From positions 1 through 11,365 of the forward strand of contig JAJZQR010000169.1 in NCBI GenBank assembly GCA_021806765.1: 11,365 bases of DNA, in the 5' to 3' direction. Shown piece after piece: positions 1 through 6,565 of the stretch. Each line of letters begins with the position of its first letter. The stretch's first letter is position 1. Below the pieces are notes generated by a model. That model was not told the DNA's origin. It was given only the letters and a program-made list of their open reading frames with translations, and did no database searches. The DNA is from Chloroflexota bacterium (lineage in GTDB: Bacteria > Chloroflexota > UBA6077). The translations under genes and the position numbers were made by a program.

Positions 1-9
1 TTCCGATCT
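1..9 (+). other. Probable Illumina adapter remnant at contig start
   Basis: The first nine bases, TTCCGATCT, are identical to the 3' end shared by the standard Illumina sequencing adapters. They lie exactly at the window edge, where untrimmed adapter would be found. A chance nine-base match is possible, but the edge position makes an assembly artefact more likely. The bases are probably not genomic. Confidence 0.6.
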
Positions 10-69
10 CTGAGGACGGGAATTCCGCACATTACGGGCCTGCACTCGAGAAACCTCCAGGCTCCGCGT

Positions 70-111
70 GCTGTCCCGTCGCTGACAGCGCTCCTCCCTC
101 GGATATACAAT
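70..111 (+). promoter_or_regulatory. Putative promoter and inverted repeat upstream of comB
   Basis: A CTGACA box (82-87) is followed after 18 bases by TACAAT (106-111), or after 16 bases by TATACA (104-109). Either pair gives a plausible sigma-70 type promoter about 50 bp before the comB start. The -35 box overlaps the right arm of a perfect 6-bp inverted repeat, GCTGTC (70-75) and GACAGC (84-89), which could be a repressor site. The -10 area also contains GGATATAC (101-108), one base off the GTnTAnAC core of HutC-type GntR operators. All of this is pattern matching; no transcription start is known. Confidence 0.35.
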
Positions 112-169
112 GGCCCAGGCACTGACACAACCACCTGTGGCTGCGCGGTTCTGAAAGAAGAGGAGGATG

Positions 170-973
170 ATGATCGTCGAGACACTCTTTCTGGCCCAGG
201 ATCTAGATGGTTTATCCAAGAAGACGGTCGTGCTTATCGACGTGCTGCGGACCTCGGCAACACTGATCGCCATGCTGGAGCAAGGGGCCCGCAATGTGAT
301 CGTGGCTGGCACGCCGGAGGAAGCCCGATCCCATCGTGACAGACTTGGCGACTGCCTATTGTGTGGAGAGTCCGGTGGAGCGCGGCCGCCGGATTTCGAC
401 TACGGAAACTCTCCCGCAGACTACTACCACCTGCAGCTGCAGGGGCGGCAGGTGGTGTTCACCAGCAGCAACTGCGCCCGGGCCATGGCACGGCTGGCAG
501 GCGAGGGGCGCCGAGTGCTGATCGGCTCTTACCTCAATGGGACGTCTGTCGTTCGAGCCGCCTTGGCCGATGCGAGCGCCCGCTCGGCCGACGTCGCCAT
601 CGTAGGCTCGGGCAGGAACCATGGAACCCGCTACGGCATCGAGGATTGCCACTGCGCCGGTTTCCTGATAGAACACCTGATCCGCCAACTCGGTGACGAA
701 GCCATATGGATGGGGGAGCCTCCTGCCGATAGGGCGCACCGGGTGAGCGAGCAATGGACCCTGGAAGACTCCGCCTTCATTGCCCTGGAGCTCTACCGCG
801 GTCTCGGCCTCGACTTCGATCGGCTGCTGAAGAGGAGCGGCGATGCCCAGATCCTTCGATCCCTCGGGCTACAGTTGGACTTTTCGGACAGCCTGCGCAT
901 CGATACCAGCAAGGTAGTGCCGGAGGTCTCCAGGTCCTCCAAGGGCTACCTGGTGGTCGGCCCGGCGACCTAG
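170..973 (+). CDS. comB: 2-phosphosulfolactate phosphatase family protein (ComB-like)
   Basis: ComB enzymes are Mg-dependent phosphatases that convert 2-phosphosulfolactate to sulfolactate, a step of archaeal coenzyme M synthesis. Many bacteria carry homologues of uncertain role. Numbering from the chosen start, the family signatures are DVLRTSAT (24-31), GESGGARPPDFDYGNSP (66-82) and the segment around SSNCARA (99-105), where better-known members read TTNGTRA. It is about 267 residues, somewhat longer than the archaeal enzyme. Two ATG codons stand in tandem at 167 and 170. AGGAGG (161-166) touches the first, so the second, with a 3-nt spacer, is slightly preferred, but both are close for a Shine-Dalgarno site. 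The gene appears to be a single transcription unit, because transposase debris separates it from gntR. The family is clear. The exact substrate in this organism is not, since no other coenzyme M genes are visible. Confidence 0.85.
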   Translation: MIVETLFLAQDLDGLSKKTVVLIDVLRTSATLIAMLEQGARNVIVAGTPEEARSHRDRLGDCLLCGESGGARPPDFDYGNSPADYYHLQLQGRQVVFTSSNCARAMARLAGEGRRVLIGSYLNGTSVVRAALADASARSADVAIVGSGRNHGTRYGIEDCHCAGFLIEHLIRQLGDEAIWMGEPPADRAHRVSEQWTLEDSAFIALELYRGLGLDFDRLLKRSGDAQILRSLGLQLDFSDSLRIDTSKVVPEVSRSSKGYLVVGPAT

Positions 974-1027
974 CGTCTTCGCACCGCCGAATTGCCGGCC
1001 GACGCGCTGCGACTGCCACACATCCAT

Positions 1028-1318
1028 TTCAAGCGGGGAGATCCGAAAGACTCTAAGAGCCGCTTCGGCCTGGCCTCCGTTCAGATCAGTACCCCGGATC
1101 GTCTGACCCGCCTCCTCGTCGCTCTCACCATTGCCCTCTCCTGGTTCACCTTGGCCGCTCTACCCGAGATCGACGCTCTCCCCAAAGCCTGGCATGCCAC
1201 CGTCTCCCAAAGAGGCCGTGCCAGTCTCATCAGCCTGGCCCTAGCGCTCCTGGACCGCCTCCACAACCTGCCCCTCGCCTGCTTACCATCTACTCTCTTC
1301 AAAGGTGGGCATGCGTGA
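1028..1318 (+). pseudogene. Remnant of IS4-type DDE transposase (C-terminal end)
   Basis: The frame reads KDSKSRFGL, then STPDRLTRLLVALTIALSW, then a hydrophobic tail. This pattern is typical of the extreme C-terminus of IS4-group transposases, where the last catalytic Glu is followed by an FRDLKS-xx-FGL stretch and a leucine-rich helix after peRlxrLL. Only about 95 residues remain. The catalytic Asp residues, the N-terminal DNA-binding part and any start codon with a ribosome binding site are missing. The stretch begins just after comB without an obvious terminal inverted repeat. It is best read as the decayed end of an insertion sequence that once lay between comB and gntR. The family assignment rests on recalled motif shape only. 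Confidence 0.6.
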
Positions 1319-1333
1319 GGTCCCACCTGCCTG

Positions 1334-1362
1334 TTGACAAGCACGCGCTTCTGTCTTATCCT
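1334..1362 (+). promoter_or_regulatory. Promoter of gntR and probably the downstream cluster
   Basis: A perfect -35 box TTGACA (1334-1339) is followed by a 17-bp spacer and a TATCCT -10 box (1357-1362, four of six consensus bases). Transcription would begin near 1369, inside or at the edge of the operator-like sequence 1361-1372 and about 25 nt before the GTG start of the regulator. It is the best promoter match in the window. No comparable promoter is visible in front of the permease gene, so it may drive the whole cluster. Confidence 0.65.
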
Positions 1363-1372
1363 GTCTATACAG
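1361..1372 (+). promoter_or_regulatory. HutC-type GntR operator (autoregulatory site)
   Basis: The sequence CTGTCTATACAG contains GTCTATAC (1363-1370), an exact fit to the GTnTAnAC core known for HutC-subfamily GntR regulators. It is flanked by symmetrical CTGT and ACAG ends, giving an imperfect dyad. It overlaps the end of the -10 box and the expected transcription start, and lies 22 bp before the start of a HutC-type gntR gene. That is the classical arrangement for an autorepressor that is released by its ligand. Confidence 0.6.
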
Positions 1373-1394
1373 GTACAGCCGGAAGGGGTGGCAC

Positions 1395-2132
1395 GTGATT
1401 ACCGAGCTGCATCGGGATGGACCGGTTCCTCTCTACTATCAGCTCAAGCATCTGATCAAGGAGCAGATTGCCCAGGACCGCCTCTACCCGCCCGACACCC
1501 GAATCCCGGGCGAGGAGGAGCTGGCCTCCACCTACCGCGTCAGCCGAATGACCGCCCGCCAGGCCATTACCGAGCTGGTCAACGAGGGGGTCCTCTATCG
1601 CAGGGCAGGCAAGGGCACCTTCGTCTCGCGCCCGAAGATCGAGCAGAAGCTGGCCAAGCTCACAGGCTACTTTGAGGAGATGACCGCCAGAGGACTCCAA
1701 CCGGAAACGAAGGTGCTCGGCGAGTCGCTAGTCGAAGCGGGGCGGAAGGTAGGCACCTTCCTGGAGCTACGCCCCGATGAAAAGGTCATCCAGATCTTCC
1801 GGCTCAGGCTTGCGGACGGAGAGCCGATGGCGCTTCAGACCGTCCACGTCCCCTACGAGCGTTGTCCGAACCTGGTCAACGACGACCTCACTCATGCCTC
1901 GCTCTACCAGCTCCTGGAGCAAAAGTACGGCCTCAAGCTGAGTCACGCCCAGGAGAAGATAGCCACCGTCACCGCGAGCCGCCAGCACGCAACGCTGCTT
2001 GCGATCCCCAAAGACGCGCCTCTGTTGCAGATCGAGCGACTCACTTTCCTGGACAGCGACGTCCCCATCGAGTACGTCGAGAGCTTCTACCGCGCCGACA
2101 GATACGTCTACACGGTCACGCTGTACCGGTAG
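1395..2132 (+). CDS. GntR family transcriptional regulator, HutC/FarR type with UTRA domain
   Basis: This is a DNA-binding regulator that usually acts as a repressor released by a small-molecule effector, often the substrate or an intermediate of the pathway it controls. The N-terminal winged helix (about residues 8-77) shows the typical PLYYQLKHLIKEQI start, the IPGEEELASTYRVSRMTARQAI recognition region (IPGE is the usual IPSE) and the wing GKGTFV (72-77). A UTRA-type ligand domain follows (about 95-240), with QIFRLRLADGEPMALQ and the C-terminal IEYVESFYRADRY characteristic of HutC proteins. The length of 245 residues is normal. The GTG start is supported by GGAAGGGG about 4-13 nt upstream. 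Its position at the head of the permease and enzyme genes, and the GTnTAnAC operator in its own promoter, suggest it controls both itself and the cluster. Ligand unknown. Confidence 0.92.
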   Translation: MITELHRDGPVPLYYQLKHLIKEQIAQDRLYPPDTRIPGEEELASTYRVSRMTARQAITELVNEGVLYRRAGKGTFVSRPKIEQKLAKLTGYFEEMTARGLQPETKVLGESLVEAGRKVGTFLELRPDEKVIQIFRLRLADGEPMALQTVHVPYERCPNLVNDDLTHASLYQLLEQKYGLKLSHAQEKIATVTASRQHATLLAIPKDAPLLQIERLTFLDSDVPIEYVESFYRADRYVYTVTLYR

Positions 2133-2150
2133 CCGCACCGTTCGTAAAGC

Positions 2151-2224
2151 CCCTGACAGAATCGTTCCGTCGCAGGCGTAGCCCTGCGTGTTGCCTGAGA
2201 CGAACACAGCAGATGCCGTCAGGG
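2151..2224 (+). promoter_or_regulatory. Structured gntR-permease intergenic region
   Basis: The 200-nt gap between gntR and the permease gene holds a compact hairpin: CGCAGG (2171-2176), a 6-nt loop, and CCTGCG (2183-2188). It is nested inside a longer-range inverted repeat, CCCTGAC (2151-2157) and GTCAGGG (2218-2224). No run of T follows, so it is not a standard intrinsic terminator. It could be a weak processing or pausing structure that separates regulator and permease expression. No convincing promoter or known riboswitch was recognised in this gap. Confidence 0.25.
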
Positions 2225-2332
2225 ACGATGGGAAAGGGGGTGAGATCCTCCGTAGCGCTTTCATCTGGCCCGCCCTCGTCTAGCCACGCTTTTCGTGCTT
2301 CGCAGCAGTGCATGACTTGAGAGGAGATGGGG

Positions 2333-3895
2333 ATGCAAGTCGACTTCACCTGGGTGCGCTACATCATAGCGTGGTTGCCGGTCCTGGTCATTCTCATCGG
2401 CATGGTGGCATTCACCATGTCCGCGGTCCGGACCGGCCTGGCAGCCTGGGTGGTGGGTTCCATCCTGGCGCTAATGTTCTTCGGCTTCGACTTCAATGCT
2501 GTCACCTTGGCCACCGCTAAGGGCACCCTGCAGGCCTTCGACATCATGGTGATCATCGGCGGGGCGCTTTTCCTCTACTTCGTTGTGGAGACCAGCGGGG
2601 CCATCGACAAGATCAAGCGGTCCATCGTCGGGATGTCCAACGATCGGACTATGCAGGTTCTGGTCATCGCCGTGGGCTTCGCGGGCTTTCTGCATGGCAT
2701 CGCCGGCTTCGGCGTCCCCCCCGCGGTGACGGCGCCGATCTTGATGGCCCTCGGCTTCAACGCCATGGATGCCTGCGTTCTGACCCTCATCGGCTACTCG
2801 TCCTACATGGTGTGGGGCACGTGGGGTGTGGGCCCCATCACGGGCGCCAACCTTACGAAGATTCCCATTCAAGACCTGGTTCCCACTATCGGTATCCTGG
2901 AGGCGCCCCTCTGGTTCTTTGAGCCGCTCCTGATGATCTGGCTAGTCCTCGGGGCGGCGACTATGAAGAGGTACTGGGTGCCGGTCGTCGTGCAGTCCCT
3001 GGTTGGCACGTCCGTGATGCTGATCCTGTCCATTGGCTTCAGGACGCCCGAGTTCATCGGCTGGATGTCCGGTGCGGCTGCCATGTTCACTGCCTACCTG
3101 TTCACCAGGGCGGGCAAGTACAGGGGTGAACCCGAAACAGGACTGAGGCCGGTGGCCGGCGGCTCCCAGTCCGCGAGTCTCCAGGGCGGATACACCCGGA
3201 CGATGGGCATCTGGCGGGCGATCTTCCCTTACATCCTCGTGATCGTGGTTCTATTCCCGATCAAGGTCGTCCAGCCTATTGGTGACGCGCTCAACTCAGT
3301 CGTCATCAACGTCGCTATGGGTGGGGCCGCTGGCACCTGGAGCTGGAAACCGCTTACCCAGATCGGGGTGCTCCTCACCGTCTGTTCCATCGTCGGCGGC
3401 CTGGTTCAAGGCCTCGACTGGAACGGCTTCGCCAAGGCGTTCAACAAGACCATGGGACCGTTCGTCCCCTCGGCCATCGCCACTTTCGGCTTCATGACCA
3501 TGAGCGAGGTCATGAACGAGTCGTCTATGATGAGGATCCTCGCCATCGGCACCGCCACCGCAGTGGGCGGCATAGTCTATCCGTTCATCGCCCCCTTCGT
3601 TGGCTGGCTAGGCTGCGTAATCACCGGTAGCGGAGTGTCCACCAACATCCTATTCGCCAAGTTCCAGCAGGAAATGGGCGTACAGCTGCACGAGAACCCG
3701 ATACTGTTTGTAGCCACGAACAACTCCGGCGGTGGTGCGTCGAGCATGGCCACCCCTAACAAGATCATCCCGGCCGCGGCCGTGACAGGTATTCTCGGCC
3801 AGGAAGGGAAGATCATGAGGCGGACCATGCCGATCTCCCTGGCGCTGACGGCCTTCGTCGGCGTGTTTACCTGGATCCTGGCAATAGTGAGGTAG
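2333..3895 (+). CDS. L-lactate permease family transporter (LctP-like)
   Basis: This is a polytopic inner-membrane carrier of the LctP family, whose characterised members (LldP, GlcA) import lactate and glycolate with protons. The 520-residue protein has about a dozen or more hydrophobic segments. It carries divergent forms of the family signatures: GFLHGIAGFGVPPAVTAP (from residue 118) in place of the usual EGxxGFGxPxA, GSGVSTNILF (432-441) in place of GSxTxSN, and NNSGGGASSMATPNKI (463-478) in place of NSSGG-xxxKMISPQ. The divergence suggests a substrate other than lactate, probably another small hydroxy acid or related anion. Two ATG codons are possible, 2327 and 2333. GAGGAG (2321-2326) abuts the first and lies six bases before the second, so 2333 is preferred. 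As the first gene after the regulator it is presumably the uptake step of the pathway. Substrate cannot be told from sequence. Confidence 0.85.
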   Translation: MQVDFTWVRYIIAWLPVLVILIGMVAFTMSAVRTGLAAWVVGSILALMFFGFDFNAVTLATAKGTLQAFDIMVIIGGALFLYFVVETSGAIDKIKRSIVGMSNDRTMQVLVIAVGFAGFLHGIAGFGVPPAVTAPILMALGFNAMDACVLTLIGYSSYMVWGTWGVGPITGANLTKIPIQDLVPTIGILEAPLWFFEPLLMIWLVLGAATMKRYWVPVVVQSLVGTSVMLILSIGFRTPEFIGWMSGAAAMFTAYLFTRAGKYRGEPETGLRPVAGGSQSASLQGGYTRTMGIWRAIFPYILVIVVLFPIKVVQPIGDALNSVVINVAMGGAAGTWSWKPLTQIGVLLTVCSIVGGLVQGLDWNGFAKAFNKTMGPFVPSAIATFGFMTMSEVMNESSMMRILAIGTATAVGGIVYPFIAPFVGWLGCVITGSGVSTNILFAKFQQEMGVQLHENPILFVATNNSGGGASSMATPNKIIPAAAVTGILGQEGKIMRRTMPISLALTAFVGVFTWILAIVR

Positions 3896-3902
3896 ATGTG
3901 CT

Positions 3903-3934
3903 GGGTCGGGATCCCCGCGCGGGGATCCCGACCC
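3903..3934. repeat. Perfect 32-bp palindrome between permease and dehydrogenase genes
   Basis: GGGTCGGGATCCCCGC (3903-3918) is followed at once by its exact reverse complement (3919-3934), with no spacer and no mismatch. Each arm contains the smaller self-palindrome GGGATCCC (3908-3915 and 3922-3929). The RNA would form a very stable hairpin with a minimal GCGC loop. It starts 7 nt after the permease stop and ends 17 nt before the dehydrogenase start. There is no T-tract, so it is more likely a processing or 3'-stabilising element, an extragenic palindromic repeat, or a protein-binding site than a terminator. Confidence 0.9.
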
Positions 3935-3951
3935 GTATGGAGAGCATTGAT

Positions 3952-4974
3952 ATGAGAGCGATGAGGCTTGAGCGGTATAACGAGCCGCTGGTCTTGCGGG
4001 AGTTCCCGCCTCCTCGGCCTGGACCCGGCGAAGTGCTGGTGAAGGTGGTGGCCTGCGGCGTTTGTCGGACCGATGTGAAGATCCTGCGGGGTGAGATCCC
4101 GCCGCCCATCGTGAGCCTCCCCCACACGCCGGGACACGAGCCGGCGGGCGAGGTGGTGGCCGTCGGCTCAGGGGTGCAGGGGGTGAACGCAGGCGCCCGC
4201 GTGGTGGTCTACTTCTACATCAACTGCGGTCACTGCGAGATGTGCAGGAAGGGCCGGGGCAACATCTGCTTCGATATCAAGCGGCTCGGCTTCGAGCTGC
4301 CCGGGGCGTATGCCGACTACCTGTTGGTGCCGGCGGACCACGTGGTACCTATCGGCGAACTCGACTACCAGCTGGCAGCCGTGCTACCCGACGCCGTCGC
4401 AGTGCCGTATCACGCCATTCGCCGCCAGGCACGGGTGGAGCCGGGTCAGGACGTCCTGATCGTCGGGGTAGGCGGGCTCGGGGTCCATGCCATCCAGATC
4501 GCCAAGTTGGAAGGGGCAAGGGTGATCGCCGCCGACGTAGACGAGGAGCGGCTGGATCTGGCGCGCCGCCTGGGGGCCGACGAGGTGGTCAACGCTGGGG
4601 TGGGGGACCCGGGCGGACAGGTGAAGAGGCTCACCGATGGGGTCGGAGCCGACGCGGTGATCGAGATCGTGGGGACCCCAGAGACACTGGCATGGACGCT
4701 GCCGGCCACCAAACGCGGCGGAAGACTGATCATCGTGGGCTACGCCCCGGGCAGGCCGTGGCCCCTGGACACCATGGCGATGCATTACAACGAGTGGGAG
4801 GTGATCGGCTCCCGCGTGTCAACCAAGGCCGAGTTGGCTGAGGTGGTCAGCCTGGTTCAAGCGGGCAAGCTGAAGCCGGTGATCACCAGGGCATTCTCGC
4901 TGGAAGAAGCCAACGAGGCGCTGGCAGAAGTGGCCGCAGGCCGCATCACTGGCCGCTGCGTGCTCGTAATGTAG
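3952..4974 (+). CDS. Zinc-dependent alcohol dehydrogenase (medium-chain MDR family)
   Basis: This predicted cytoplasmic enzyme should oxidise a hydroxyl group to a ketone or aldehyde (or the reverse) with NAD. The 340-residue length is standard. The N-terminal GroES-like domain carries the catalytic zinc ligands Cys38, His62 and Glu63 (GHEPAGEV), plus all four structural zinc cysteines, Cys92, Cys95, Cys98 and Cys106. The Rossmann domain has GVGGLG (172-177), and Asp195 at the end of the second strand favours NAD over NADP. The frame is open further upstream through the palindrome. The ATG at 3952 is chosen because GGAGAG (3939-3944) precedes it by 7 nt and because family homology begins here with MRAMRLERYNEPL. 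It lies 56 nt after the permease stop and is probably co-transcribed. Relatives include threonine, sorbitol and aryl-alcohol dehydrogenases; the substrate is not determined. Confidence 0.88.
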   Translation: MRAMRLERYNEPLVLREFPPPRPGPGEVLVKVVACGVCRTDVKILRGEIPPPIVSLPHTPGHEPAGEVVAVGSGVQGVNAGARVVVYFYINCGHCEMCRKGRGNICFDIKRLGFELPGAYADYLLVPADHVVPIGELDYQLAAVLPDAVAVPYHAIRRQARVEPGQDVLIVGVGGLGVHAIQIAKLEGARVIAADVDEERLDLARRLGADEVVNAGVGDPGGQVKRLTDGVGADAVIEIVGTPETLAWTLPATKRGGRLIIVGYAPGRPWPLDTMAMHYNEWEVIGSRVSTKAELAEVVSLVQAGKLKPVITRAFSLEEANEALAEVAAGRITGRCVLVM

Positions 4975-4989
4975 GGGACTTGCTCAATA

Positions 4990-5007
4990 CAGCCCAAAGA
5001 CGGGCTG
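4990..5007 (+). promoter_or_regulatory. Small hairpin just upstream of the creatininase gene RBS
   Basis: CAGCCC (4990-4995) and GGGCTG (5002-5007) form a 6-bp stem with an AAAGAC loop, followed by AAAA. It ends 3 nt before the strong AAGGAGG ribosome binding site (5011-5017) of the next gene. It may help stabilise or insulate translation initiation. It is too short and lacks a T-run, so it is not called a terminator. Confidence 0.3.
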
Positions 5008-5023
5008 AAAAAGGAGGAACTCC

Positions 5024-5884
5024 GTGGCAGACAAGATCTACAACCTGTACGAACTCGGTTACCTGGATGTCCAGGAGTGGCTGAAGGAGACCGACGTGGT
5101 GCTCGTGCCCATTGGGAGCTGCGAGCAGCACGGCCGGCATCTTCCCGTCAGCGTCGACGGCCTGGCCGCTCTGCAGGCGGTGGAAAGGGCCGCGCGGAAG
5201 GCAGACGTGCCGCACACACCGTTGATCTGGTTCGGCTACTCTCCCCAGCACCTCGGCGGCCCCGGGCAGGGCTTCGGCACCATCACCCTGCGACCCGAGA
5301 CCTACCAGGCGCTCCTGTACGACGTCGGGCGCTCCCTGATCCATATGGGCTTCAACAAGGTCGTCTTCGCCACGGGTCACACCTCGAATACCAAGGTGAT
5401 CGATGGCATGATGAGGCGGCTTCGCTACGAGACGGGGGCCCTGCCGTGCCTGTTCCGCGCAGACTCGGAAGCCACTCCGGTGCTGGTGAAGGAACTCCTG
5501 GAAAACCCACCGGAGGAGACACCGGGCTGGCACGGCTCCGAAATCGAGACGTCCACCACCATGGCCTACAAGGAAAGCATCGTACACCTGGACCGCACAG
5601 ACAAGGACTTCACCCACGCCCCCAGGTGGCTACCTCAGGATAGGTTCACCAAGCAGAACGGCTCGGCCTATGTGAACTACAAGGGCCAGGACATGGTCTA
5701 CATCCCGATGGACCACAGGGAGTACAGCGATACGGGCCTCATCGGGAACCCCTTCCGCGCCTCCGCAGAGAAGGGCGACAAGATCCTGGACATCGTCTCA
5801 GACTACTTCGCCGCTTTCATACGGGAGTTGAAGGAGTTCAAGGTTGAGGCGACCGACCGTGACTACACCGCCGGCAAAGTCTAG
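5024..5884 (+). CDS. Creatininase family amidohydrolase
   Basis: Members of this metal-dependent family hydrolyse cyclic or linear amides (creatinine, formamides) or trim peptides (MftE). The protein is 286 residues with a GTG start and a near-perfect AAGGAGG site 6 nt upstream. The hallmark block PIGSCEQHGRHLPVSVD places Glu34, His36 and Asp45 at the positions of the metal ligands of Pseudomonas creatininase. A second block, FATGHTSNTKV, supplies His119. The usual GHGGN reads GHTSN (118-122) here, an uncommon variant. The third block, HGSEIETS (170-177), matches the HAGExETS motif. SPQHLGGPGQGFGTITL resembles the family's H-x-x-F-P-G-T-I-S-L loop. The fold and a binuclear metal site are well supported; the substrate is not. 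It follows the dehydrogenase by 49 nt and probably hydrolyses an amide or lactam intermediate of the cluster's substrate. Confidence 0.85.
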   Translation: MADKIYNLYELGYLDVQEWLKETDVVLVPIGSCEQHGRHLPVSVDGLAALQAVERAARKADVPHTPLIWFGYSPQHLGGPGQGFGTITLRPETYQALLYDVGRSLIHMGFNKVVFATGHTSNTKVIDGMMRRLRYETGALPCLFRADSEATPVLVKELLENPPEETPGWHGSEIETSTTMAYKESIVHLDRTDKDFTHAPRWLPQDRFTKQNGSAYVNYKGQDMVYIPMDHREYSDTGLIGNPFRASAEKGDKILDIVSDYFAAFIRELKEFKVEATDRDYTAGKV

Positions 5885-5920
5885 GACTCGGGGCAGTGGG
5901 CTGAGAACTGAGCAAGGACC

Positions 5921-5987
5921 ACGAGTGGGAGAGTAGGCGATGGGGTGATGGGGAGATAAGGAACCCTTCTCCCACTCACCCACTCGT
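5921..5987. repeat. Imperfect inverted repeat in G-rich intergenic region
   Basis: The 165-nt gap between the creatininase and cysteine-protein genes (5885-6049) is low-complexity DNA. Left arm ACGAGTGGGAGAGTAGG (5921-5937) matches the reverse complement of the right arm (5971-5987) at 15 of 17 positions, with a 33-nt loop rich in GGGG. A weaker match continues outward around GAACTGAGC (5904-5912) and GCTCAGTCC (5998-6006). GCTCAGTCCT is also directly repeated at 5998-6007 and 6019-6028. No gene, promoter or T-tailed terminator is evident. It interrupts the otherwise tight cluster and may act as an mRNA structure or be a family of dispersed genomic repeat. Confidence 0.7.
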
Positions 5988-6049
5988 CCCCTCTCCAGCT
6001 CAGTCCTAAGACCTCATGGCTCAGTCCTGATGTTGAAGGAGCTGCTGAG

Positions 6050-6565
6050 TTGGAAACTGAGGGATCTCGTAAGGACCAGTTGGCCGAGAGGGCCTACGCC
6101 CTCGCCTTCGACTACGAGCGCCGCTACCACAACTGCCCGCAGTGCGTCTTTGCGACCTTACAGGAGGTTCTGGGCATCGGCGACGACGCTGCCTTCAAGG
6201 CAGCCTACAGCCTCTCCGGCGGAGGAGCCAGGATGAGCAAGGGCACCTGCGGCGCCCTGGTGGGCGGAATGCTGGCCATCGGCTCGGTCTATGGGCGGGA
6301 CAAGCAGCACTTCGATCAAAGGGGATATTCGGATGCCTCCAGGGTAGCCAAGAAGCTGTTCGACCGCTTCGTGGAGGAGTGGGGCAGCCCCATCTGCACG
6401 GACGTCCACTTGAAGCGGTTCGGCCGCAGATTCGATTTGTGGACGGAGTACGAGGCGTTCGAGGCCGCCGGTGCGCACAAGGACAAGTGCCCCACCGTGA
6501 CCGGCAAGACAGCCAGGTGGGCGGTGGAGATCCTCCTCGACGAGATGGAAGGGACCGGCAAGTAG
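6050..6565 (+). CDS. C_GCAxxG_C_C-type cysteine-rich probable redox protein
   Basis: This small soluble protein of about 171 residues has the cysteine spacing of the C_GCAxxG_C_C family. An early CPQCVFATLQEVLGI (Cys29, Cys32) is followed by the glycine-rich SKGTCGALVGGMLAIG (Cys67), an ICTDV segment (Cys116) and a late KCPTVTG (Cys147). The family is proposed to be redox-active or metal-binding, but its biochemistry is poorly known. The start is taken as TTG at 6050, with AAGGAG (6036-6041) 8 nt upstream. No better ATG lies nearby in frame. It is 14 nt before the UPF0261 gene, so the two are almost certainly translated from one message. No signal peptide or transmembrane segment is obvious. 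Its role beside a catabolic set might be an Fe-S or thiol-based accessory function, which is inference only. Confidence 0.75.
   Translation: METEGSRKDQLAERAYALAFDYERRYHNCPQCVFATLQEVLGIGDDAAFKAAYSLSGGGARMSKGTCGALVGGMLAIGSVYGRDKQHFDQRGYSDASRVAKKLFDRFVEEWGSPICTDVHLKRFGRRFDLWTEYEAFEAAGAHKDKCPTVTGKTARWAVEILLDEMEGTGK

Noticed and set aside
3903..3934. Intrinsic transcription terminator
   Set aside because: The hairpin is strong but no T-run follows, and a co-directional gene begins 17 nt later, so termination is not supported.
3898..3951. Longer dehydrogenase start reading through the 32-bp palindrome
   Set aside because: The extra residues come from the palindrome and are not family-like; the ATG at 3952 has a suitable GGAGAG site and matches the usual N-terminus.
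3577..4137. Antisense frame across the palindrome
   Set aside because: It overlaps the permease end and the dehydrogenase start on the + strand, both with strong motifs, and has no family resemblance.
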